NCBI RefSeq assembly: GCF_002878395.1
Contig: NW_025825201.1
Location: forward strand, 60,467 to 124,466
Direction of reading: 5' to 3'
Length of the DNA stretch: 64,000 nucleotides
Source of the DNA: Capsicum annuum
Taxonomy: Eukaryota > Streptophyta > Magnoliopsida > Solanales > Solanaceae
Shown: positions 10,481 to 20,480 of the stretch, in pieces
Layout: each line of letters begins with the position of its first letter
Numbering within the stretch: position 1 is the stretch's first letter
Program-made: the position numbers and the translations under genes
The notes under the pieces: model-generated
Database searches by the model: none
Told to the model about the DNA's origin: nothing
The model's input: only the letters and a program-made list of their open reading frames with translations

Positions 10481-11512
10481 TTAGGTATTAGCTTGACAAT
10501 GAGGTAATATTAATCGCTTCAACTCAGAGTGATTGATCGATGACTCTGGTCGGGAGAAACACAATACCAACATTATGTAATTGCTAAAAGACTCAATTAA
10601 AATTATAGTTAGCCATATGAGAACTCACCCCTAGTCATACATTAATCATTTTAGGCATTAGCTTGACAATGAGGTAATAAGAATCATTTCAAATAGGAGT
10701 GATTGATCGATGACTCTGGTCGGTAGGAGCGCAATACCAACATCATACAATTTCCAAAAGACTTAATTAAAATTGTAGTTGACCCTATGAACTCACCCTT
10801 GTCCTAGATTAATTAATTTTGGTATTAGCTTAACAATGAGGTAATTAGAATCGCTTCAACTCAGAGTGATCAATTGATGACTCTAGTCGGGAGGAACGCA
10901 ATACCGTCTCATCATGAAAGTGCGAAAAGACTCAATTGAAGTTGTAGTTGACCCTATGAACTCATCCCTAGTTCTATATTAATCAATTTAGGTATTAGCT
11001 TAACAATGAGGTAATAAGAATTACTTCAACTCAGAGTGATCGATCGACGACTCTAGTTAGGAGGAGCACAATACCAGCATCACGTAATTGCTAAAAGACA
11101 CAACTGAAGTTGTAGTTGACCCTATGAAATCACCCATGGTCCTAGATTAATCTATTTAGGTATTATCTTTACAAAGAGGTAATAAGAATTTCTTCAATTC
11201 AAAGTGATCGATCGATGACTTTGGTCGGGAGAAACACAATTCTGACTTACTATGCAATTGCCAAAAGACTTAATTGAAGTTATAGTTGACCCTATGAACT
11301 CACCCCTAGTCCTAGATTAATCAATTTATGTATTAGCTTGACAATGAGGTAATAAGAATCGCTTCAACTCAGAGTGATCGATCGATGACTCTGGTTAGGA
11401 GGAGTGTAATACCAATATCATATAATTGCCAAAAGACATAATTTAAGTTATAGGTAACTCTATGTACTCACCCCTAGTCCTAGATTAATCAATTGAAGTT
11501 GTAATTGAATAA

Positions 11513-11765
11513 ATAAACTCAATTGAAATTGTATAAAAACAAATGTTCAACCTGTTGTAACAGATGACCTATATATTGGAATTTATCAATTAGATTAAGT
11601 CATCTATTTCAACAAATTACCCACCTGTTGTAAATTATCAAATAAGTGTTGTCATCTGTTGCAACAGATAACCAAGCTTTGGAAATTTTCAAACAGAAAT
11701 TGTCATCTATTGGAAAGTAGACTTATATATTTTAAGTTCTTTTTTTATAAAGCAATTTAGGTATT
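11513..11765. repeat. 270-bp module with palindromic units, copy 3 of 3
   Basis: Same order of phrases as at 9,588, closing the satellite array. It contains GTCATCTGTTGCAACAGATA at about 11,650. Confidence 0.8.
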
Positions 11766-12404
11766 TCCTATCAGAGATAAAAAATATAAAATACTAAGGA
11801 GGTAAAAAAAATTACTACTTGGATAACTCTAAAATCTCCTCATTGAGTAGTCTTATCTTGTCTTTTCAATGTAACTATCTCCTCGTGCCCCTCAGAATAT
11901 ATGAATGAATATTTAAAACCCATATCTAGAATATTCTCGATTATCTCCTTCATTAATAAATTAACTCAACTTGTCTATCATCTTTATTGACAATTCTCTT
12001 TCTCTCTTTTTCCCGTTTCTTTTCTCTCCTCTTTCGAATCTCAATCGATCAATATCTTTTATCGAGTGAACTGGATGTTTGTTTTTTTGACATTGCAGGC
12101 ATGGTTCACCGTTGCTCTTTACTTCTCGTTTTCTTCTTTGTATGTTATTTAAATTTGATATTTAAGTCTTGTATTAACGAACCGTTATTTTTATTAAAAT
12201 ATGAGAAAAAAGTCATCTATTGGGAGAACTTAAAAGCCTTGTTGTCAATATTAGTTTTTATGTCTTTTGTTTGTTACTTTAGTGGTGTTATTGTTGGGGG
12301 GTGTTGTTGTTGGAAAATCTGGTGTTTATGTATTGATGGTGTTGGAACATATGGTGCTATTTTTTTATTGTTGATGATTTTGGTGGTATTGCAATAGTTT
12401 CATC
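11766..12404 (+). other. Possible 5' region of a MULE-associated gene, no product recognised
   Basis: A pyrimidine-rich stretch (11,985-12,030) is followed by GACATTGCAG at about 12,089-12,098, which looks like a 3' splice site just before ATGGTTCACCG. An open frame of 136 codons (11,987-12,397) is rich in Leu, Phe and Cys and has low-complexity GTTGTT runs; I do not think it is a real protein. The right end passes into TGTTGCAACAG-type repeats. Confidence 0.3.
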
Positions 12405-12565
12405 AACTATTGCAACTGATGAATCAGTTGTTAGAACAGATGGAGCAACTATTGGAAGAAATCAAATCAATAGCAAGGCTTGTTTTATTTATTCCAACAG
12501 ATAACTCATCGGTTGAATATATGGGGATTCTATTACATCAGATGGGTTATCTGTTGATTCATTCA
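12405..12565. repeat. TGTTGCAACAGATG-type repeat cluster
   Basis: Units include CATCAACTATTGCAACTGATG, AACAGATAACTCATCGGTTG and CATCAGATGGGTTATCTGTTG. It flanks the left arm of the inverted repeat just as 14,755-14,960 flanks the right arm. Confidence 0.65.
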
Positions 12566-12812
12566 ATTTCGTGTTATCCTTTTGTAATGTCCTTTTTGTT
12601 CTTCTCTTATTAAACATCAAATGTATTTCTCTTGTTTGCAGATAAAAGAAAGTGAAATGGGATCAACTTTTGCTTGATCAGTTTTAAAGGCTAGAGTAAA
12701 GATGGGTTTGGAGAAATAAGTTTCTGGCAAATGGAACCATTTCATATGTGGGAGGTATGTATTACTGATCAACCTATCATGAAAACACATATCCAGTACA
12801 ATGATTTTGTGA

Positions 12813-13560
12813 ATGTTAGGTTTTTACCAATTAGGCGTTAATCCTTCAAATAAGATATGGCATTTTACAGTTAATATTGTTAGATTCGAATGGGTAAGGC
12901 TGAGGGACCAAGTAGGTGGTGTCGATACCCTGTTATGGTTTAATGAAGATTTTGCTAATTTTATGTGTCAAGTTTGGAGAAGGGTTAAAGTTTTTAGTGG
13001 CAATGTAAACATTCAAATAGTGATTGCACTGGCTTTAAGGGTCCAATGAACTTTTGAAAGGCCTTTAAAGCCTCGCACTGCTGCAACCAAGAATGAAAAT
13101 AAATATAGTTATTGCTTTGGTCTAAATTTATATGGATGGATTGCTTGAGGAAACTATTAAATAGCATAAGGTTATTGTAAGAATACCTATGATGAAAAGA
13201 GAGAGGTGGAAAAATTATATCTAAACTCAGGCCTTATTAAAGAAGGAACACAGGGTAGGAATGAAAGCATAGAGAAACTGGCTAAAAAAATTAACATGAA
13301 GAATAAAAAAATTGAATGAGCTGCGATTGTGAAAGTGTATCCAGAAAATGAAAATCCATCAGTCGTTCTTGAAAAACAAAAATGCTCAAGAGGACTAGAG
13401 CTGTGCACTTTTTTAGGGGACTACAACTAGCTAGCGTGGCCTGAATAAAGACCCATAAAGTACAGGACCAGAACTCTAAAGATTTAGCTTTGTGAGCACA
13501 AAACGTGGTAAGATTGTCAGTCGGGATTGAAACCTGAACCAACAACTCCAAAATTAAAAA
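12813..13560 (+). pseudogene. Degenerate MULE-associated coiled-coil protein, left copy
   Basis: One frame reads GGVDTLLWFNEDFANFMCQV, then RVKVFSGNVNIQIVIALALR, a TGA at 13,047-13,049, and then TFERPLKPRTAATKNENKYS. Further blocks (KLAKKINMKNKKIE, VYPENENPSVVLEKQK, LCTFL) follow with stops and frameshifts to about 13,560. I recognise it as a family of repeated, uncharacterised solanaceous proteins that travel with MULEs; its function is unknown. Likely 3' and 5' splice-type sites precede it (TTTGCAG at about 12,641; GGAGGTATGT at about 12,755). The second copy lies inverted at 13,690-14,560. Confidence 0.6.
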
Positions 13561-13689
13561 TAAGGGATCAAGCTAAGGTGGTAATTTCTTAAGTTAAACT
13601 TGCATCTCATGCCTTTTATTTATGGCTCTGGTCAGGTCAAAGGTAGTGGAAACAACAAGCATGGGATTTCTGCCCAACTTCAGACCTTT

Positions 13690-14560
13690 TTGTTTCTACT
13701 GCCATTGATCTGATAATAGCAATAAACAGAAGGCATGGGATACAAGTTAGACTTCAAAAATTGAAGCCTTGGTTTCCCTTATTTTTACTTCTGGAGTTGT
13801 TGGTTTAGGTTTCATTCTTGACTAAAAATCTTACCAATCTCCTTTGGTTGCAAAGCTGCTCCTTAAAGTTTTGGTCCTGCACTTTGTGAGTCTTCATTAA
13901 GGCCATGCTCTCTAGTTACAGCCTCTTGCAAAGTGACTAGCTCCAGTCCCCTTGAGCTTTTTTTTTTATAAAACGACTGATGGATTTTTATATTTTGATA
14001 CACTTCTATATTTCAAGATCATTCAGTTTAATCATTTTTCATGTTAATTTCATTAACCAGGTTCACTAGAAGTTCTTACTTAATTCCCTGTGTTTCCTCT
14101 TAAACAAGGTCTAAGATGATATATGGTCTTCTCCACCTTTCCCTTCCCGCACAGGTATTCTCCCAAGCACCTTCTGTTGTATAATAAACTCTTCGAGCAA
14201 CCCATTCATATAAATTTAGACCAGGGAAATTTCTATTGGTTTTCCATCATTGTTTCTTGTAGTGCGAGGCTTTGGAAGCCTTTCAAAAGTCCATTGAACC
14301 ATTAAAATAGGTCCAATCACTATTGAAAATTTACATTGCCACCAAACACTTAAACCCTTCTCTAAACTTGACAGAAAAACATGAACATAAACCGTCATTA
14401 AATTATAACAGGGTATCTACACCATAGTATTGGAACCTATCGGCCTTATCATCTTGCACCTATTAAGCTAAACTGTAAAATACAGGATTTTATTTGAAGG
14501 ATCAATGTCTAATCAATAAAAAATAGCATTCACAAAGTCAATGTACTTTATATGTGTCTG
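13690..14560 (-). pseudogene. Degenerate MULE-associated coiled-coil protein, right (inverted) copy
   Basis: On the minus strand the best block reads LEKGLSVWWQCKFSIVIGPI and VQWTFERLPKPRTTRNND (14,398-14,216), colinear with the left copy. Here the Trp codon before TFER is intact where the left copy has TGA. Other parts are more damaged: the region matching GGVDTLLWFN is not readable in one frame. Both copies are dead, with different lesions. Confidence 0.6.
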
Positions 14561-14754
14561 TCACAGTAGCCTGATCAATAATACATAACTCCTATGTATG
14601 AAAGTGGATCCATTCATCTGTACACACCGTATTCTTCCTACCCCATCAATGTTAGACAATGTTTATTCATCTGCACGCAAGTGATGACTATTAAAAAAGA
14701 GGTGAACAGTCGTGACTCTTTGTCTAACATATTCAAAATAGCTGGTGAATTAAA

Positions 14755-14965
14755 TTCTCTATCTGTTGCAACTGATGAATCCATTGTTAGAAGTAATCAA
14801 AACATCTCTTCCAACCGAAGGTCTATATGCTTCAATAGATAATCCATATGTTGCAACAAATATTTTATCTATTGATCATACAGATCATCTGTTGCAACAG
14901 ATAGTAAATCTGTTGTAACAGTGGGTTATCTGTTGAGACAGATAGATGATCTATTACAACATCTC
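14755..14965. repeat. TGTTGCAACAGATG-type repeat cluster
   Basis: Seven or more units, including ATCATCTGTTGCAACAGATA, AAATCTGTTGTAACAG and GGGTTATCTGTTGAGACAG. It lies just outside the right arm of the long inverted repeat. Confidence 0.75.
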
Positions 14966-15059
14966 AATGATAATGGTTGTTATTAAGTCTCAAACTATTT
15001 TGAAAAGGTGAACAAAAAACAAAATGCCAGCAGTTTGAATCTAACTAATACAATGGAGC

Positions 15060-15500
15060 TAAATAGTCGTCCCTTTTAGCCTAACACATTCAGATTCAAT
15101 CCACTATAATAAGTCCCTCCTTAATCTTCATTCTACTCCACTTTATTTCTTTATTACATTTTTTCTTTTCGTATGACATCTTCAACCACTTCTCTTCAAA
15201 GAGCATATTCCTTTCTTATTGAGGTAAGTTTTTTTCTTGTGTAAATCTACCAGTTGGTAGTATACATTGTATTACATTCGAATTATTTTCTTTACTTTAT
15301 GTCTATATTTTTTATCAATTCATGCATGTTCTATATATGGCTAATCCTGTTTGGGACATTGCTATTCTGCATGACACAGTGAGGGAACTTCAGAGAAAGG
15401 TTAATGACTACAATAGGAGTTGGGTGCCGTGAGAGAAAGAAAGCTCTAAGAGATTTGCAGGCTAAAGAAGGCCCTGCTGTTGTCGGTTGAAGATAATTAG
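15060..15500 (+). other. Possible small two-exon gene fragment, unrecognised
   Basis: A pyrimidine-rich leader (15,115-15,175) precedes ATGACATCTTCAACC at 15,173 and a GAGGTAAGT donor at about 15,220. A second short frame (from ATGGCTAATCCTG, about 15,337) reads MANPVWDIAILHDTVRELQR, KVNDYNRSWVP, a stop, and then a further in-frame ALRDLQAKEGPAVVG, ending at 15,490. The heptad-like spacing suggests a short coiled coil. I do not recognise a family. It may be a 5' exon of the same MULE-associated protein type as at 12.8 kb. Confidence 0.3.
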
Positions 15501-15510
15501 CCGGTTGGCA

Positions 15511-15550
15511 ATAATAATGATGATGATGATAATAATAATAATAATAATAA
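15511..15550. repeat. Trinucleotide microsatellite (AAT/GAT)
   Basis: ATAATAATGATGATGATGAT followed by AATAATAATAATAATAATAA, an uninterrupted compound trinucleotide tract. Confidence 0.9.
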
Positions 15551-15784
15551 GAATGTGTTTTTTTAGCATATGTATTTTAATTTATCTATATTGGATCTAT
15601 ACCTAATGTATTTTATTTTTTGTTTAATGAAAATTTATTTTCAGTCGACTTTGGATTTTTAATTCTTATTCAATTATCATTCTATCTATTTCTTCTAAAC
15701 ATACATGTTAACTTGTCGACGGTTGGAGGTAAAGAGCAATTTTTGAATCCAGTAGCAATAGAAATTTTGGCTTTTAAGTTCTTT

Positions 15785-15965
15785 CAATAGATGGATAATA
15801 TGTTGGAACAGATTGGTCAGCAGTTGGGTTTCTGTCAACAGATTATCCATCTATTGTGATAGATTTGTCATCTATTGGAGAAAATCATTCTAGTTTGATG
15901 AACTGTATTATGTTCTTCCAGCTAATGTCCATCTGTTACAACAGATGGGTAATCTGTTGAAAATA
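15785..15965. repeat. TGTTGCAACAGATG-type repeat cluster
   Basis: Units include GATTATCCATCTATTGTGAT and GTCCATCTGTTACAACAGATG, with GGGTAATCTGTTGAAA at the right end. It lies 3' of the minus-strand MULE transposase relic. Confidence 0.7.
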
Positions 15966-16150
15966 ATTATGGTATGCTATATTTAGTTTATGTTTTGCCT
16001 CTTTTTATTGATGCACAAGTTATTAAAAAGATATTTTATATATAATAAATGATAACATTATGTTCACAACAATAAGTTAAATATATAAAAATCCACAACA
16101 AACAACAATACAAGTTTTTGCAATTAGAACAATCATGGTGGATCACGATC

Positions 16151-18350
16151 CTAGCATATAGTTCTTTTGTGGCTAGCGCGCTTACATACGGAGCACTTGT
16201 TTCTTCTTGATGGAAATTATTCCCCAACTCGACGCCTCCTCTTATATTGCTTTCTTCCTGATTTGATAGTACTTGGGTCAATATGTGGAGGAGGTATTAA
16301 TCTCCTCAAAAGCTCTGCAGGAACAACCCAAGATTCTTCAGGACGCATAGGAGTAATATGCCCACTATATGCCATTGTATATTTTTCCATCGAATAATAT
16401 GGAGAGGAGTGCTCATAAATTTTAGGTACATATTTTGCACCGTATTAAGCTCAAAGCACTGCCATAGCATGTGGACGAGGTATGTTGTGCAGGTTAAAAA
16501 ATCTACACGTACAAGATCTTATTTGAAGATCGACTGCAGCAACTTTCCCATGACCGGTGATACTAAATTTGTAATCTGCTATTTGATGAGATAATAACCT
16601 ATTCCCTAGACTGATGTTCGTTGATATTATTTTTTTCATTTCTAGAACAAATGGGATTCCTGCATCGTTGAACTGCACACGCCTTTCGTTAGAAAATTGG
16701 TCATACTTCTTATTTATTATTTCAAATAAAGCCTTGATGGGAAATTCTCTTTCATCGTTAAATAATGAATTCACCGATTCAGCTATGTTTGATGTCATAA
16801 TATTGTACCTATACAAAAAAATCACTTAGTACGACAACATACTAAACTTGTAACTCAAACAAGACATTAAATTTATAAGAATAAACATATTTTCCAGACA
16901 GAATGCCTGATTCTATTACTCAAAACTGACACGTATGAGATGTTCTGCTGCCTTGGGATGCATATCCGCTATGTGATTAAAATGGTCTAAAAACTCCTCT
17001 CTACTTTATGCTATAAATGCTCTATTAAAAAGAGTCACAACCCTTTCATTGTGAAAGTTGGTTCGAATGTTCTCTCCAAGATGCCTGATGCAACAACCAA
17101 AGTAAGCTGAAATGAAGAAAATTAAACCCATCTTTGGAATACTTGGATGCCTATCGAGAAAAAATACAACTCTTCAGTATCTTCGATGCAGCTTCACAGT
17201 TGGTCAAAAAAATCTATAAGAGGTATCACATTTCTTGTCCGCTACACAAAAAGCAACAGAAAAGATGTGATTCTCTGCATCCTGCGTAACCGCCACTAGC
17301 AGAACTCCATTATATCTGCTCCTAAAGAAGGTACTGTCGATAGTTATACCTTTTCTTAAATGTGTAAAACCTTGAATCCAAGCACCATATGATACAAAAA
17401 ATACTTGAATCTATTTTCATCAACATGTAATGTCGTCTTACTTTTGGGATTTGTGGACTCAATCATGTAACGGTAGGCATCCAAGATTGCATATCTATGC
17501 TCGAGTGTCCCCCTAACCAAGTCCTTGGCAATACCCATGGCCGTATATATCTTCTAATAACTGACTAGGACACCCAATTCCGTAAGGAGTTGATTGGCCA
17601 TAACTCTTGTAAAAGGGCCTTTTTCATCGGGGAAACTATTCTTGAAATATTCACCGAGGACGTTTGACGTGGCAGAAGGATTTTGGCTCGAGATGTTCTC
17701 TAAAACACATGTGTGATACTTTTCATGTTTATGAATGACGAATCTGTTAGAACTTAAGTACTTCACCACTCTCAACCACTACATGTAGTTCAGATTAGCA
17801 CATTTGTAGCAAAAGACTTTACTCGAATTAATCACCTTCTTTATTATGAAATCTTTTTTCAAGCAAGAAATAAACAAAGTAGTAGATAGTTCTTTCTTGT
17901 CCTTGAATGACATTCCATTAAAAAATCCGGTCCTGTCATCTTGAAGATTGACAGACTGTGTCGATCAAGATGAACTGCCCAGCGTATTAGTCGCATCAAC
18001 GGGCTGAGGTGTTTGATCAATATTTGGAATATTCATGTATAGATTATCCAACCTATCATCAAAGATGTATTATTGTTGTTCTTGTTTTACGTTCTGGTTC
18101 TCATTCTCTCTCTTCTTTTCAACCACTTACACCTTTAACACCGGTCTGGATGAATCACTAAAATAAGCATGCAACCGAACCTGATCGATTATCTTGAAAG
18201 GTAGTACCCTCTGATTTTCAAAAAAGTTGTGCATGTAGCTGATGGAGAGTTTTTCTAGTTAACAATTCAGTGTACAATAGCTGCTAATTAAGTTCACAAA
18301 ATTATCATATGAAACATCACTTTGGACTGTCATATCTATCGTCTCTAGCA
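16151..18350 (-). pseudogene. MULE (MuDR-family) transposase, decayed
   Basis: Read leftwards: an N-terminal block from MLETIDMTVQSD (about 18,350), a block FVIHKHEKYHTC with DLVRGTLEHRYAILDAYRYM (17,775-17,356), the catalytic MULE domain region (about 17,340-16,920) with DRHPSIPKMG and a CCIRHLGENIR phrase, NIMTSNIAESVNSLF (about 16,800), a SWIM zinc finger CTCRFFNLHNIPRPHAMAVL (16,451-16,515), and a zinc knuckle CSVCKRASHKRTIC (CX2CX4HX4C) just before the stop at 16,151. Such enzymes cut and insert Mutator-like DNA transposons. Stops (for example after LGVLVSY and after VGE) and several frameshifts split it into at least six frames, so it is dead. I could not define the element's terminal inverted repeats. 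Confidence 0.9.
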
Positions 18351-18489
18351 TTTCACCCTCCTTCCAATGCAAAACATATCAATTGCTCTTCTCGATCCAT
18401 TAATGGCAATCCACCCCTATTTTTATTGATCCTTCTATTTATGGTAGCTAAATAAAGTCATTTGTTAAAAAAAGTTAATAGTGATTTCA

Positions 18490-19150
18490 TAGTGCCGTAT
18501 ATGAATCTCAATAGATGTGTAATCTGTTGCAATAGGTGAAAAATAAGTTGTAACAGGTAAGTGATCAGTCGTAACAGATTACTTACCTCTTGGGATTTAT
18601 GTTATGCTCCTGAAGCTAATTTCATCAGACGAGTCATCTATTGTAACAGGTAAATCATATGTTGCAACAAACTATATATCTGTTGCAACAGATGAAGCAC
18701 CTATTGGGATAGATGTTATAGTAATAAGAAACCTTTAAAGCTGATTCCAACAGATGAGTGACATGTTGTAACAAATAATTAACCTATTGCAATAGATGAC
18801 TTGCCTATTGCAATAGACGACGTGTCTGTTGGAATCGAGTTCAGAATCTATTGCAACAAGTTACAAATCTATTGCAATAGATATTTACCCTGTTGCAACA
18901 GATGACACGTCTGTTAGAATTGAGTTTATGTTCTGTTACAACAGGTTACTAATCTTTTATAATAGATATTTATCACGTTGCACTAGATAACTAATATGTT
19001 ACAATAATGGGTCATATGTTGCAACAGATGACCCATCTATTCGATTTATGATCCAACATATGAGTCTTCTGTTAAAATAGACGTCTCATCTGCTGCAATA
19101 GATGATTGATCTGCTTAAACAAATGGCTCTTATGTTGCATTCATGTTTGT
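18490..19150. repeat. Densest TGTTGCAACAGATG near-palindrome array
   Basis: About 25 units in 660 bp, many close to CATCTGTTGCAACAGATGA; for example GTTGCAACAGATGAAGCACC, ATTACTTACCTCTTGGGAT and TGCCTATTGCAATAGACGAC. It lies immediately upstream (5' side) of the minus-strand MULE transposase relic. The units have no fixed period here, unlike at 1.2-2.1 kb. Confidence 0.85.
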
Positions 19151-20214
19151 GTGCTATCTATTGTTGAAAAAACAACACAATAGCAGTTACCCAGAAGACA
19201 AATTCAACTAAAAATCATAATTTGACTTACCAAAGTCTCCTATGAAGTAATGCCAAAGAGGAAAGTGATATATGAAAGAAAAATTGACCTAAGAAATTGA
19301 TTAAATAGCAGCAGTAGCGGTAACAACAACAACAATAATGGTCAACAAGAAGAAAATAAAGATGATAATGAAGTAGAAGATGATGATAATGAAGCAGAAG
19401 ATGATTAATAAAGCAGCAGCAATAATGAACAACAAAAATCGCTAAGAGAGAGAAAACAACAATGGATGAGAAGAGAGAGAAACACATTTTTTTTCCTCTG
19501 TTTCCCATTATATTAGGTAAATATTTAGATCAAAGTGTAAATTTAAAAACTTGTGGGCTATTCACAAACTTACCCAACTTTCTTAATCCATAATAAAGTA
19601 ATTGTCACATACACTAAATTATTAAAACTTGTGTCACCTGCACCTTATTTTCAAACCTTTTATCACCTACCGCTCAAAGCCCCCATTTACTTGACTTTTT
19701 CCCCAAGATAAACTATGCAATGATTTATCAAATATTCTAATGAGTAGCTTCAAATTTTTCAGAATTTTGTGCAAATCTGATGCTTCTAATTTTAGAGAGG
19801 TTATTTAAAACCCTCTAAAATACAAGCGTTTGACTGGAAATGGCAGTCCCACTTCACATATCAAGGATGAAAAACATTTTGTAAATTTTTTTAAATTATC
19901 TTCTTGTCATTTTGAAGGGATAAATTTACAATTTGTGTTCTTTTAGCCTTTAGGCTTCTGCGTATGTTAAATTTCCACTATGAAGTACTCTTTTCCAATT
20001 TAACAACGAAAAATGTTCAAAACAATCACCATAACATAAAGGTCTAGTAATCAGGGAAGGAGTACAGAACAAAAGATTTTCTTTAATCATTTGGAATACA
20101 AGGATGAGAGCACTTCACGAAACATCTTGGTTTTATCTTGGTTTTTTTTTTCTTAGTGACTGGAATGACGGGCGCCAGGTTATGTTACAGAAAGGGAAGG
20201 CGGAAGCATCGAAT
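19151..20214. other. AT-rich spacer with AAC/GAT low-complexity tracts, no gene supported
   Basis: At 19,310-19,420 there are AGC, AAC and GATGATAATGAAG runs; the minus-strand open frame over it (19,227-19,508) is a low-complexity Cys/Tyr/His-rich translation and I do not accept it as a protein. From 19,510 to 20,214 nothing is recognisable. This may be the 5' terminal region of the MULE whose transposase lies at 16.2-18.4 kb. Confidence 0.4.
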
Positions 20215-20480
20215 GGAGAAGAGAGGTGGCTAGATCCCGCTGTACAGAATTTCTAGATCCCCTATTGGAAGGTAACGTACCTACTAGACCATATAATTTG
20301 TACGGCGAACAGAGGCGGCTAGATCCCGCTCAACAAAATTTCTAGATCTTCTCTTGGCAGATAATGTATCTACTAGTCCATTTTATTTGTATGGCGAAGA
20401 GAGGTGGCTAGATCCCTCTCAACAGAATTTCTAGATCCGCTCTTGGCAGGTAATGTACCTACTAGTCCGTATTATTTGTC
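20215..20480. repeat. 89-bp tandem triplication
   Basis: GAGG(T/C)GGCTAGATCCC starts at 20,223, 20,312 and 20,401, exactly 89 bp apart. Each unit has AGAATTTCTAGATC, GGTAATGTACCTACTAG and CCAT(A/T)TTATTTGTA(T/C)GG. Within each unit CTAGATCCC and TTTCTAGATC repeat in short form. The copies are about 90 percent alike. Confidence 0.9.

Larger units (their letters stand above)
9480..11500. repeat. 169-bp tandem satellite array, about eight to nine units
   Basis: The landmark GTGATCGATCGATGACTCTGG (variable) starts at 9891, 10062, 10529, 10699, 10866, 11036, 11204 and 11374. Steps are 171, then 467 (interrupted), 170, 167, 170, 168 and 170. Each unit also contains CCAAAAGACTCAATTGAAG, a CCCCTAGTCCTAGATTAATC phrase and a (TT)AGGTATTAG(C/T)T(T)GA phrase. 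A partial unit sits at 9,480-9,587, and a further partial unit is at 930-1,020 next to the duplicated gene start. The array is interrupted twice by a module of about 270 bp. Confidence 0.9.
12724..14624. repeat. Long inverted repeat, arms of about 935 bp with a 27-bp spacer
   Basis: Left arm 12,724-13,659 and right arm 13,687-14,624 are diverged inverted copies: examples are GGTAGTGGAAACAACAA against the reverse complement of the sequence from 13,687, AAATCCATCAGTCGTT near 13,350 and near 13,980, and TACCCTGTTAT in each arm. The identity is clearly below that of a fresh duplication. Each arm carries one copy of the same degenerate gene, read inward. Confidence 0.85.

Noticed and set aside
11987..12397. 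136-codon plus-strand frame as a membrane protein
   Set aside because: Its hydrophobicity comes from T-rich leader DNA, and it passes through a likely splice acceptor and GTTGTT runs.
18490..19150. CRISPR-like array of short palindromic repeats
   Set aside because: Units are irregular, spacers are not unique, and the DNA is plant-nuclear; it is a minisatellite.
19227..19508. Minus-strand 93-codon open frame rich in Cys, His and Leu
   Set aside because: It is a translation of AAC/AGC/GATGATAATGAAG low-complexity DNA with no domain-like pattern.
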